From: Proliferodiscus dingleyae
Taxonomy: Eukaryota > Ascomycota > Leotiomycetes > Helotiales > Lachnaceae
Direction of reading: 5' to 3'
DNA: 64,000 nt
NCBI GenBank assembly: GCA_003988795.1
Contig: QYAK01000021.1
Span: 310,001 to 374,000 of the forward strand
Shown here: in pieces, positions 1 through 12,500 of the stretch
How the letters are laid out: each line of letters begins with the position of its first letter
Numbering within the stretch: the stretch's first letter is position 1
Position numbers and translations under genes: made by a program
Notes under the pieces: model-generated
Database searches by the model: none
Told to the model about the DNA's origin: nothing
The model's input: the letters and a program-made list of their open reading frames with translations, nothing else

Positions 1-1687
1 GATAGGATCTGGGAAAGGAGAGGAAAGGAGAAGAAAGGAGACAACCGAGCTGGAGCGGGATGGATGCTACCCGGGTCAACGCCGCCCAGAAAGGGGAGGA
101 GCAGCAGCAGGAGGAGGAGGAGGAGGAGGAGGAGACTTCCTTCCTTCCTTCCATCGCAATAAGCAGAGAATGTTGAACGCGCCCGAATAGGGAAGAAGGC
201 AACAAAGAACCGGGAGCCCAGCTGTCTAGGTCATCTGAAGACGGCCTAGAGGACCGGGATGACCCAGTAGATTTGGGTCAAACAAATCACTCCGACTTGA
301 TTGGCTCCTTCATGGGCTCCTTGGTCCGGCCATTCCACGTGGATGAGGGGACGTGGAGGTCGTGGCCGTGTATACGAGCAGCTGGTATGTGTGTAAGTGT
401 GTGTAAGCGTGTGTACTGTGTACTGTTCGTGTTGCTGTACCTGGATTAGGTCGGAATGGAAGTTACCCGGGACAACTAGACGAGGGTCAGGAATGTGTCC
501 ACCACGTCCCAAATGGGTCCGCCACAGGTACAGATGTACAGATGCGGCGCTAGAAAGGCATCCAAGGGAGCAGCGTGAGTCTCTTTGAGTCAAGTGTCGG
601 CGCGCGTAGCGGCTCTGATGTGGAATGCATGACTTGTCATTGGGTGGGAGGGAGTGGTGCATGCAGTTGCGGAGATTGTTCTTGTCTTAGGGAATCTGTC
701 TCAGCCTTTCGAGCCCCTCAACCGGTGGAGATTGCTCTCTTTCTGGAAAATGCTTCAAGAGTCTCATTATTGATGACGGGACCTGATAACATCTCTGTCG
801 AGAGGCGCTAGGAATCTGATGTCGCGAACTACCACTACCACTACCACTACCACCACCTCCAAGTAATGACCTCCAAAACACAACCACAGGTTTCATCCCG
901 TGAGAGTCCCAGATGTGCCTACATACTCTCCTCCTCTCCTCTGTCTCGTCTCCTGCCACTCTTATTGATGACATTACTTAACCATCTCACCCCCAACCCC
1001 TGTAGACCCTGCACGCACTACGCAATGTCCAAGGTTGTTGCAAATCGGCTGCCTCTCATTGGTCAATGTCGCTCGTGGACAGCATTAAGCTTAGCTCCCC
1101 CGCGAGCTAGGCGATCCTCGCCCAACATCTCATCCACCAGCGCGCCCGGAAAGCCACTTCTCCGACGGAAGAGCCTCGTTCCAGGGGCAAACCCGCGATG
1201 ATCTTTCTGCCTTGGGAATGAGCGACTTCGGTCTCTTGGTCCGCGCCATGGAATCACTTATGGTATCGTGGGATTCACGGATGATATCTAGTAGTGTAGC
1301 AAGTCCGTCGCCTTATCAATAAGATCAATAAAACTTATAAAGTAAGTTACGACTCGTTAAGTTGACCCAAGTCGTAGCGTCTACTTTGCACCAATGGGTG
1401 TTAGCCGGGAGTCATCACAACGTGAAAGACAACTTCTTCGCGGTATCCTCCTTATAATTCATCTAAACCAAAGCCAAGCCAGGATTGATACCAAGAGGGG
1501 GGTCTATTGTTTGTGCCCTAGCATATCTTAGTCTTCGATAGGCTCCTAGAGGCATGTCATTTCTTGGAATGGCAACGGATTTGCTATATTCTAGGATGGA
1601 GGTCACGAATAGATAGCAGCTAACAAGAGTCTCAACTTGTAGCTGAATTACTAATTCTCAGATGATATGTCCTTCTGGTGTTTAAGA
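1..1687. other. Intergenic region, no supportable gene
   Basis: I see no open frame with convincing protein character here; frames such as 246-662 (-) are low-complexity His/Thr-rich translations of GT-rich DNA. The stretch holds simple repeats: a GGA/GAG run around 104-134 followed by a TTCC run to about 152, GTGT-rich sequence around 385-425, and an ACTACC run around 830-855. It lies downstream (3') of the NACHT gene that ends at 1688. Confidence 0.6.
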
Positions 1688-4600
1688 TTACCAGATCTTG
1701 TTTTGTCGCCCAAGACTATTTCGACCGCCGTCTATCACCCCTGTTTCTCGGTGACTGCGAATCGTCTGTTGTTTCTGAAATTTTATAATTGCGTCGAGTT
1801 CTCGAGCAGCGGAAGAATTATGTCCAAATACATCCATCACTACAGCGGTGACTGAATGGAGGTATGGATGTGTGTTCTCCTCATCCCATGCACTGGCATC
1901 GACACCTCGTTGTATAGATGCTGGAGAGCGTGGCTTTAAGTGGGTCTCTGCTGTCTCTGCAGAAATTTGGCTCGGTTGGTCGACGAGGCAAATACTCTTG
2001 TAGAAATCATTGCAATTTTCCAGACAACAGGCGTATGGATCTGCACCATGGAGTAGCATAGCTTTGAGCACACTTAGACAACATTCTAGTTTCGCTGCGA
2101 GTACCAAGTGTTCCTTCCGAGCATGAATTTGGTGCAGAGCGTATTCAAAGATCGTATGACCCTGGTAAGATTCATTCGGATCGAATCCCCAGTCAAGAAG
2201 TTGATTGAGCGTCTTGACATCAAATGACATGCAGTCCGAGCTCTTTCCACCCTCCCACTGTGCCCAATTGTGGAATGAGATTGTGTATGCGATTAGTGGA
2301 AGCCCTGGTCGCTTCACCATGTCCAAGAATGGAAGAGACAGACTACCCAGTTGAGTTCGGTGGCTTGAGAAGGCATTATGTCTTCTTCGAGCAGTGACTA
2401 TCCAGGTGAGGCCAAGTTGAATAGCGATTGAGTCGAGATCGTCACCCCAATCTGGCCGGTGCCCCTTCCACTTTGGATCTCCTCGAGACCAGTGTGACTC
2501 TCCACCAAACTCCTCCCAGCGTGCAGTTAAGACTCTGTCATAATCCTCTATTACCTGGATGAGTATATCAGAGGGAGTTATTTGGAGGTCTCTGACCTTT
2601 GTCAGAAAAGAAACACCGGTCGCATAGATATTTTCAGTCGGCTGAGTTTTTAATTTGACCAGAGAAGCCGCCAGAACTGCCATATGAAGATCAAACCCAC
2701 TCTTCAACGTCCACATCGTAACTCGTCGCCAGTTCTGCGGTTGTTCCAAGAAGTCTCTCGCCGTCTGATGCAAATAAGACATCCAGTATATTCCATGGCT
2801 CTGATTTGAAAGCCTCTGCTCTTTCGCTGCCAGTCCGTCTTCCTGCGCAGGCGAGCCTGTCGAGGTGCATTCATGAGTCTCTTGGTCCTTAGCTTCTGTT
2901 GATGATGATTTCGGATTGGAAAATTGGTTCTGAGCTTGATTCCACTCACTGAGTAGACCTAGCTGGGTAGCCCCACTTTTATCTTGCCTTAAAACAAGAA
3001 ACATGTGCAACCATTCCACGAGATTTCCACCGTGTTTATTGCGTAACCATAATGCATTGAAATATAGCCAGTCTTCAAGAGTGAAGTGATGATGTAGATC
3101 AGGGTGTGTAGGGGGTAGATGCCCGCACCTGAGGTAATACTTGGCGGTCATCTGTGAGGTGACGAAGTCTATGCATGCTGGGCTGTCTATATCACTCATC
3201 AAGCGTTCAGGATTTCTGGGTAGGCTGGTCAAAGACGCAAAACGTTCGGGCCTATTGGCTCTCTCACTGACAGGTGGTGCATTCTGCTTCCATGACAGCT
3301 CCTGTGTTTGGCTTATGTTCTGTGAAAGCTGAGAAGTCTCGGAAACTCGATGGCGCTCATCGGAAGTAGCTGCGATCCGCTTCATATCGACAGAGCTTTC
3401 GGCTTCTGTGGCAGTCTCTAATAAGCCCCCACATCTGCTGCTAAGTCTCAGTTTCGTAATTTCTGTATCAAACCCCCCAAAGTCAAAGTGGTTGCTAACG
3501 AGGTTGCTAGCGGGCACGACTGGCAGTTCAATAGCTAGCTGGGGAGCCGGGTGAAGAAGGGCGTAGTGAAGAGTGAATAGGTCGAGGACATGGTCGCTAG
3601 CTCGGAAGATCTGGAAGATCTTGGATGACTCTTCTTGGTACTCGGGTTCGATACGATCCAAAATATGACCATAAAGATTCTGTAAATCAATAGGTAAAGC
3701 ATTTAGTCTCTGTTGAAGGTGTTGCATTGCGTCGCCACTTCTAAGACCATGTATGAGGGATTTGACAACCAGGACTACCCAGAGAAAGACACCGCTAGCT
3801 CTTTGAACGATCTCCGTAATTAACCAATTCCCACCTCGTGCATCCTTCTGCAGTAGCCAACGCATATGTCTGTGACTTCCAAGCTTCTGAGTAACATATT
3901 GCTTGATATCATCATGAGTAAGATCCTGCAATTTTAGGCTGGGTGTTTTCATGAATATTGACTGAAACACCGACAGAGGGTGACTAGACACACAAAATTT
4001 TGCATAAGGTGATGACTCTGCAGGTTTGTAGACGCATTCGGCAATATCTCCAGGCTCGCCCTCGTATTCGTCTAAACCGTCAATGAAGAAGCACATCTTC
4101 AGAGACTCATCAGCGAGTTCTACCACATCTTTGAAAGCCCGCTGAAGTCGACCAAGCGACCATTCTTGGCTGGCCAGTTCGAGATAGCTCAAGTCAGTAC
4201 CACATGTTCGTTCCCACTCTTCTCGGAAAATTTTGAGGATGAGGTCTTCTTTTTTAGAGAGAACCTCATACAATAGAGTCCGCAAGAGACCAGCATGAGA
4301 TCTTTGTTCTGGCGATCCACTGCTCCAGAAATAGAAGGCTCCAAATAAGAGCTCGGCACGCCCGCTCCATTTCTTCAGAAGCATTTTGGTGGTAGGGTGG
4401 TCGATAATGAAGCGCATCAACGTGGACTTACCTGAAGCAGGTTTGCCCTGAATCCAATATACACCAGAGCTATTTGTGAGCCACCCAGAAAAGTTATACC
4501 AGGGTTTCTGATGTGTTCCCGGATCACGGAAAATCCAGTGAAACGTGGCCTCATGAGGTGAAGAGATACTTTCGGGCCGGTGCGTCATATCTGAGAATCG

Positions 4601-5507
4601 TAGACTGTCCAGGATAGAACGCTGGACTTGTCGGGCTCGATCGGTGCGCTTCGAGTTGTCCCGGTCGATGAGTTTCGCAGCAGCCTCACGGGCTTCTCCC
4701 AGTAGCTGTCTGAATGTAGTGACCTCCATATCGTGAGCAGATTTTCTCTCAACCAAGAGCTCAATGACACGCTGGGTATTGGCATCGAGACGTCGAAACT
4801 GGTTATCACGTTGGATATTTTCCAAACCAAGCCTCTCAAATAACGACTTTTGAGTGTTGTCCAACCGATCAACGCGCTGGAAAAAATCCTGGCTGGATGG
4901 AGTAGATCTGAGCAGTCCATCAATCACCGTCTGAGTTTTATTATCTAGCGCCTCAAGTCGGCTCTTGGTTTCAACAGACATTGACGAGAAGCTTTCTCTA
5001 TGATATAGTCTCATCAGTCGAGCCTGAATTGGCATCGATATACAGGCTTAATTACCTCAATAGGATAAGGACCTCTGTGTCAAGCTCGGCTCTTAAGTCC
5101 GCAAGCTTCTTTGCCATGCTGTCAATTTCTCTCTTTGACCAAACACTTTTGAGTGCTTGACGAAAACTTTTCCATTTTCGATGTCTCGACTGATCCGGTA
5201 CTTCTAGTTGGTGTAAATGCTGTAGTAGTTCCGTTGCTATCAAGCCACACTCCTTGCCTATCGTCGGTAACCGCGTGTCTGCAAGACTGCTGTCAGGATA
5301 CACGAGCAGTGAGGTCACCGGTGCTGCCACACTCTTAGCCAATCCTTCGAGTCGCATGGTAACTGTTTTAGTCTGATCGTGCTCTTCCAAAACTCCATCG
5401 GTCGAGAGATAGATATCCTTGCTCTTACAAATAATCTTTCTTGCGAAATCGACGAATTGCACCGTCGACGCCGCAATTGAAAGCGCCGATATGGGATCAA
5501 GTACCAT
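1688..5507 (-). CDS. NACHT-domain NLR (fungal STAND) with HeLo-like N-terminal domain, copy 1
   Basis: Two exons, 5507-5056 and 4997-1688, with a 58-nt GT-AG intron (phase 2), give 1253 residues. The first ~150 residues look like the fungal N-terminal domain of STAND proteins (HeLo-like type; hydrophobic start with SALSIAASTVQFVDFA). A linker of amphipathic helices follows. The NACHT NTPase has Walker A GKPASGKST at about residues 335-343 and Walker B-like FFIDGLDE near 455. The C-terminal half is helical, with no recognisable WD40 or TPR array and at most weak ankyrin-like character near the end. STAND proteins of this kind oligomerise on NTP binding and trigger cell death or incompatibility; the ligand is unknown. 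It is paralogous to the gene at 34916-38276, including the position of the first intron. Family confident; the intron acceptor was chosen by phase. Confidence 0.85.
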
Positions 5508-6334
5508 TTCGTGTCTACAGGAAAACAGTCAATGAGATGATTGGACCCGGATTCAGAGGATTGCACTGCTCTCAGATACGGCGCGAAACATTCTTCGAAC
5601 TAACTTGAACATCATGTGCGAAAATACCAACTATCTTTGCGACACCAAAAGGAGCAAAAATTCAAGAGGAAGAAAGTTCCCCTAAACACAGCCTGATTTC
5701 GAGGTCGAATCTGCCTTGTAAAGTGGGGCTCTGGTGGCACACTGGCTCATCAACAAGTAGATGTCAGCGTTTCGGCGAGGCTGCATATCGGATCTTTTCT
5801 CCATAGTCCGAAAGAGTATAGCAGGGGCGCATTGAAGTACTGTATTCACAGGGTATGTTCACAACCCCGGGGTATTTGCCTTGTTTGACTTTGCAGCGAC
5901 AAAATACTGGTGGTGGCGTAGGCAAGACCAAATTGCAGGCTTTTTAATGATTGAGTAAACGATCTCTGGGTAGGTAGGGTGAGCATGCACTGCCTTATAC
6001 TGAAATAGGCATCAAAACGTGCGTTAGCAAGATCTTTGATAGTGTAGTTGCCTTTCGCACTTGTAGAATTCGAGTACTATTGCAAGACGTTCGAAGGCCT
6101 GCCGACCAAAGATCCAAGAGTGATTCAGACCCTACAAGTTAGTAGTTAGAAGAAGAGTGCTATCCCTACCAGTCACTCTGCGTCTCTAAGTGATTTGCAT
6201 ACTACCTGGCAGTTTTCGCCTGCAAAAATTGTTTCGATAAGACTTGCTCTGTGTCGCATTTCAACTTTGCGTGCATTGATGTGGCAGGCTGCCCATAGCT
6301 TATAATACATCCCCATAGCTTAGTTCTGTACATA
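5508..6334. other. Intergenic region between NACHT gene and homoaconitase 3' end
   Basis: About 830 bases without a supportable frame. It should contain the promoter of the NACHT gene (transcribed leftward from 5507) and the 3' UTR of the homoaconitase gene, which ends at 6335. No repeat or RNA gene recognised. Confidence 0.6.
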
Positions 6335-8810
6335 TCACGCAGAAATCTCACTTTTTACCCACTTCTCTAGACCACCCCGTGCAATAATTTCCTGTACATT
6401 TGGCGGCAACTCACCTACCTTCTGGCTCCAAATCGGTCCTCCTTCTCCCTCCGTGACAACGACTCGACTCCTCCTCACATCCCATGTTAACTTCCAGCCC
6501 GTCCTTCTCGTTAGAACCTTCTCCCCTTGAGGACTGCTCTGTTTCGCTGGCGGCGGACTATCCAGGCTCTCCTTATTCTTCGATGGCTCTTTGACATCCG
6601 TCTTTGCCTCCACGCTTGGACTCGAGAACGTCTCTCTTAATCTCTGAACCAACCGCGGCACCTCTACGCCCATGAGTGCATTATTGATGCTGTTCCTGCT
6701 AAATATGTTGCCGAAGCTGCCAGAGACAACAAGCGGGATCTTCTTCGCTAGAATCGCTGTCGCCGCTTGTTCTCTGCTGCTGCCGCAGCCGAAGTTGAAA
6801 CCCGCGACTAGTATATCGCCTTCTTTGGCAACAGATCCGAAGGTCTTGTCGTAGTTCTCCATGCATACCTCTGCCATCTTCTCCACGGGTACATTGTCCT
6901 GGTAGGTGTATTTGCCCGGATAGATGCCGTCAGTGTTAATGTTGTCCGCGTCACAAAAGACAATCTCTCCTTCCACCTTCTCGGGAAAACCAGGTAGGAT
7001 ATCTGTAAGTTGTTCATCCGCTGCCTCGACGGGATCAGCGGGCTGGTCGGAGCCACCGAAGAGCGAAGATTCGGCATTCGCGATGATAGAATCCGCATCT
7101 GCTAGTAACTTGTCCAGCGCGTCGCCGACGCTGATCGCACGGTCTTCTTCAGCATTGCCGTTACCCTCTCCAAGCACAACTTTCTCAACGCCAACGGGCT
7201 GCTCGTACCATCCAGGTCCACTGATCTTGCCGCTCATTGCGCTAGCTGCTACGACTTCGGGACTGGCGAGATAGGCTTTCGCATCTGGCGAACCCATGCG
7301 GCCTTTGAAGTTACGATTGCTGGCGCTGATGCCGACTTCACCTGGCTCGAGTAAGCCCGTACCAAGACCAATACATGGCCCACAGCCAGCGGGTAATGGC
7401 TTGGCTCCTGCTGCAAGGAGCGCTTGCCAGTCCCCTGCTTCTTCTGCTGCTTTTTGTTCCGGTATTGATGCAGCTGCGATATAGAACTCCACGCCTGGTG
7501 CAATTTTGGCAGGGTTACCTTCCGTTGACACGTCTTTGAAAACCTTGGCAGCTGCTGCGAGATCCGACGCTCTTGAATTGGTGCAGGATACTAGGTAGGC
7601 TTTGTTGAGCTTGATGCTTTGAGCCTCCAAGTCCCGAAGAGGTGTCGCAACTTTGACGGAGTTCGGTCCAGAAACGTACGGTGATAGGGTTGAGAGGTTG
7701 AGGTATAGTGATTTCGCATATGTGGCGCCTTTGTCCGCAACCAGCTGGTTCTGTATTAAATCATCTATCCTTTGGTGTGTAAATCGTGCGTCCGCTTTTG
7801 GCGCGTCGAATAATGCAGACGTCGTAGCCTTCGATCTCATCCAAGCCTGCAACATCGAGTCGATTGGAAACAATCCAGTTAACGCTCCCCACTCCGTCGT
7901 CATGTTCGCAATCGCCAATCGATCATCCACTGGTAGACTTCTCATTGTCTCCTCGCTCCCAGTAAACTCAATCGCATGATTTAACACCTCGTCTCCATTG
8001 AATAGCCCGCACAGGGCAACTATAACATCCTTACCCGTCACTCCCTTTGGTAGTACTCCTGTGAAAGTGACCTTTGCAATAGGAGGAATCTGCCACCACG
8101 TCTTTCCTGTCGCCCAGATACTGGCCGCATCCGTCCTCACCATCGCCGTGCCTAAGCATCCAACTCCACCGTACATATTACTGTGGCTATCACTCGCAAC
8201 CGTCATGGTACCAGGCCACGCGTAGCCCTCTTCGACCATAATCTGGTGCCCTATACCCCTTCCAGCTGGGTAGAAATCGACGCCCTGCTTCTTGGCAAAT
8301 TCCTCGATCTGCCTATACTTCTTCAGATTGCTCTCGCTCTTATTCTGCACATCGTGGTCCAGCGTCATGACAATCTGTGTGGGGGAGTGGATCTTCGAAG
8401 CCCCAATGGACATGAACTTCAGAGCAACAGGCCAGGAGTTGTCATGGGTCATGCAATGGTGCGGGGATAGGGTCACATAGTCGCCTGCTTTCACGAATTT
8501 GTCTTTTGGTAGTCCGAGTGAGTATCGTTGCACGATCTTCTCAGTCAGGGTCTGGGGTATCTTTGGAGATGAGGTTTTGAGGGAGGAGAGGATCGCCGAG
8601 GCATTTGGATCGGATGATTGGGCGTGGAAGACATCTTGAAAGCGTTGTGCGGTGGAGGTGAAGGCTCGGAGGGAGGAGTGGTGGTATCGGAGGGGGAGGA
8701 GGTTTTGCGATGGTCTGGCCCGCAGACCTGCGAGCGCGAGTCTTTGCTGTTGAGTGTGAGCATACGCATTAACAGTGAGAGAATGAAACAGGTCAGCTTA
8801 CCGGTATCAT
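6335..8810 (-). CDS. LYS4: Homoaconitase, mitochondrial (alpha-aminoadipate lysine biosynthesis)
   Basis: Exons 8810-8802 and 8746-6335, separated by a 55-nt GT-AG intron, encode 806 residues. Exon 1 carries only three codons (Met-Ile-Pro). The next ~60 residues are rich in Arg/Ser/Leu with few acidic residues, as expected for a mitochondrial presequence. The enzyme converts homocitrate/homoaconitate to homoisocitrate in fungal lysine synthesis. The sequence follows the aconitase fold, with the LSPHHCMTHDNSW block, an SCTNSR segment, and CGPCIG supplying the further [4Fe-4S] cysteines. The small swivel domain ends with the GSSREQAA motif. The long match to the LYS4/lysF type, not to citrate aconitase, sets the call. 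The residues between the swivel motif and the C terminus include a charged Pro/Lys linker common in fungal homologues. It is divergent from the GAS2-domain gene at 9561. Confidence 0.95.
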
Positions 8811-9560
8811 TTTGCGGCCATTGACACACAATTGCGGATTTGGATGCAGAGAGAGAGAGGTGTGAGGGATGGAATATATCCCCAGACTTTTTTTGCTGAC
8901 CATAATTATATCTCGAATTCCATTGGTTGGAATTGTCCCAGTCTGTTGCGCGATCGGACCCGCAGGTAATAAATGAGCTTAATCAGACTTCTAAAATAAT
9001 TTGAACAGCATCAGAGATGTTTAAGTTATTCAAATTTAGGGGATGCTGGATATATGCTATTCTTTTTCTTGTTTTAAATGTAATGTGAAGATGAAAAAGA
9101 TGATTACTCCTTGCTCTCTCCATCAACTGCGCATCCTCAATGACGCGAATCTGCGATTGGAACCGCGTGGCTTGCGGCACGATTGACAGGGAAGCGAATC
9201 TATCTGCATCACATCGCAGCTGGCTTGCACCTCCACATCTTAAGTCCTGCTCATATTACCTACAACTCCTCCAATCCACTTCCTGTCGCATCCTTGAAAA
9301 GAGTCGATACATCAGAACTTCTGAGATGCATTGCCTTCACACTTCCTAAAACATTTTTACAACTATGCCACCCCGACATCTCCTGATACGCCGGCGATTA
9401 TGAATGAAGCCTCTATTCACAGGCATTTCTTCAACGATTCCCTGTCATTCGCTCTCGATATCATGTCACCGATGTTCACAAGGACATACACTCGTTCAAC
9501 ATTCTTCCAGCCATGAGCTGAGTACATTAACACCCACAAATACTAACATCACAGCACAAA
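8811..9560. promoter_or_regulatory. Divergent promoter region between homoaconitase and GAS2-domain gene
   Basis: A 750-base gap lies between two outward-facing start codons (8810 on - and 9561 on +), so it must hold both promoters and 5' UTRs. The stretch just upstream of 9561 is pyrimidine-rich, as is common before fungal start codons. No protein-coding frame is supported. Confidence 0.55.
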
Positions 9561-12500
9561 ATGGACTCTTCCACCCCCAAACCGCCAGTCCTCTCTCCTA
9601 TCACTCCTCGCCTTTCACAACACCTCCGTACCGACTCTTCAGCTCGCTCACCAACCCGCGAGCGTCTCAAAGATGACCTTCTTTCCGACCTGTCTCCAGC
9701 CACGACCCTCGAGGCCTTCACATACCCCTCGGGGAGATTGCGCGCTTCCGTGGAGGCAGCGTCTGAATCAGAGCGGGCATTTGGTATCCGCGCGACTCTT
9801 GCTTCAAAGAAGATACAAGCATGGGTAAATGAGCTGTCCAGCTGGTCGTGGCCTGCGCAAAACGGTTTCGAGCCGCCAACGGGGAAGAGATGGAAGACTT
9901 CCGATGATGGCCGTCTGGAGACCGAGGAAGGAGTGGAATATATTGGAAGTCTCCCGGCGGATAATGTGCACCGGTACGAGATTCGAGTTGAGGAGATACA
10001 AGAAGACATGGAGGATTTGAATGTTGAGGATATCAAGCGGCAAGTTCTCGACACACATTCCGGGCGGTCAAGGCCTTCTTCGTCCGCCTCCGCTTCTCCA
10101 ATTTCACCATTTTTGTCATCTTACACGAAAATGGACGACCTCACGGCGGTGGTGACGGCTACTGTTCTTCAATCTCTGCCATATCTGTCGAAGCTGATGC
10201 GTTTGATGAACGTCTGGAGTATCCGTCTCGCCGTATTGAAGAAAGTCCCTGCTCTTTTGTCGACCCTGATTGATGCAGAAGTTGCATTACGGTCGGGATG
10301 GAACGCTATCGAAGTACCTCAGAACGACGAATCACTGTCTCGAGAAACATTAAATGTCATGAAAGATGTACTGCAAGACAAAGTCACGAGCCTAGGCCAG
10401 GATCTGGACTACATGTTGGATACTCTAGAGGGGCATCTGGATACATTGCCGGATAAATGGTTGGATCGGATGGAAGCCATCGAGGCTGATTATGGAGAGT
10501 GGGTCGTCGCCGGAGATAGGAAGATAAAGCAAGGGGAGTGGGCAAGACTAGCTAAAGAGCGAGAAGAGAAAGAAGAAGCTGCAAGGGCAAGAGCAGCTGA
10601 GCTTGCTGAGATTGCTAGATTGAAGAGTGAACAGGAAGCCGAAGATGCCAGGAATGCAGAAAAGGAGGCGGCAAGATTGAAAGCTGAAGAAGACGCTGAG
10701 AATGCCAAGCGACGTATTGCCGATGAGGCGAGACAGGAAGCAGAAAGAGCTGCAGAAGAAGCCAGGAAGCTGGAAGAGCAAGCCCTCAAGATTGCTCAGC
10801 AGCGGGCACTGAAGGATGCAGAAGAAGCACAGCTATTGAGGAATCAAGAGGCCGAAGAGCCCAAAAGGGTGGAAGACCAGCAGACATCAGAAGGTACTGA
10901 ACAAGATGAAGAGTCTTCTGAGATCACCCAACGACGAGTTCTCAAAAGTTTGGAGGACACTGAAGTTGCTGGGAGAGATAATGCTGGTCATCGACTTTCG
11001 GGGCTGGACCACGGAGACGCATCTTCCACCGAGGGGCTTTCAACCACTATCTCGGTTCCCAGCTTCTCTGCACTAGATGGCGAACTTGAATCAAGGTTAG
11101 GACAAGTTTACTCCATTGATAAGCCTGCCTCGCCTGAAAGAGAATCTGATGATCCTACTGGTGCGGACTCGATCGCCACGGACCCACCAGACAGCTCTCG
11201 AGAGTCTCGTTCTCACTCTCCTCCGATCATGCAAATCTCTTCTTTCGATGGCACTGATGATTCTAATGACGCCACCTCTACGATCTCCAAATCCCAAGAC
11301 GGAACTAGGTCTCAGACGGACAGGAGCGACCAACAACGGCCCAACAACATCATCATTCCACCTTCTGGAAGCCCCAGTAAAGCTCCTCAGTCAATTTCGA
11401 CCCCTTCGTCCGTAGGCCGCGGAAGTGACTGGGATAACAAGGATAGGTCCAGCCCATCGACCCCTAGAAGCATCTCTCGTTTCAGTCACGCTCTTGTCGA
11501 CTTCATCCGCCGCTCGCCACCGATCGAAGGAGTTTCTAAAGCCCCTATAAACCTATCAGAATCAAGTTTGGATCAGGGTGTCAGCAATACTTGCCAAGAT
11601 ACAGACCATTTTCCTACAACTCCTATCGAGACACATCCTAATAAACAAATTAAATCATCCTGGCCACAATCTCTAGACGAAAATCAAACTCATGCGCATT
11701 CTTCAATAGCAGAGGAAGATGATGGTCATTTAGATCCCGCACCTGTGCCAATTAAAGTCAATGACGCTGGTCTGCTTAGTGTAGATCATAACACTGAATC
11801 GAAGCGCCATAGCAGGAACAGCTCTCTTGTGTCTGGGTACGCGACCTCGGAAGCCACCCCAGAAATACAAGAAGCCGAACCTGCCGAGTACTTCCGACCA
11901 GTGCTATCACCTATCAGGAGTCCTCGATCATTTATTAGTGAGGATAATGAGCCGATTTCTCCTGCAAGATCGAAAGATGGACAGACTACAATACAGCAAG
12001 ACGACTCCCCTCCGACTTTCAGGAACGAAGATGTCGACTTCCCTACACATTCTCGAAATTTCGTACCAGATGAGCCTCAAAAAGAGGAGTCGACAGTCCG
12101 CTCCATTAGTACGACAGACGACAATGATGAGACCAGATCGGAAGATTACTTCGATGAGAGCAGCTTCACTGGTTCGCTTAGTGATATTAGTACCCCGGTG
12201 CTGGCTCACAGAACCTCACTCACTCGTATTGATACTGGTGCCCGGCGACTCTCCATTACTCGTCCACAGAGTAGCTCCTCAGAAACTCCTACCATTGTCA
12301 CCAGCACGGCTGACTACCCCGGCACTCCTATCATTCCTTCATCGCCTATCGAAAATGAGCTCGATCCTTCTTACCTTTCCAATGAACAGTCGCCTAGTGC
12401 TGGTCGGATTGGCATGAGGAACAATAAATCGACCGAGTATACCCCGCCCGGCTCACCAACTGAAAACGCTATTCGGCAACCACAAGCTGCTCAGATGCCC

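Noticed and set aside
246..662. 138-codon frame on the minus strand
   Set aside because: His/Thr/Arg-rich low-complexity product of GT-rich DNA, no domain, no conserved start context.
11827..12417. 196-codon plus-strand frame inside the GAS2-domain gene
   Set aside because: Out-of-frame shadow of a long Ser/Pro-rich coding region.
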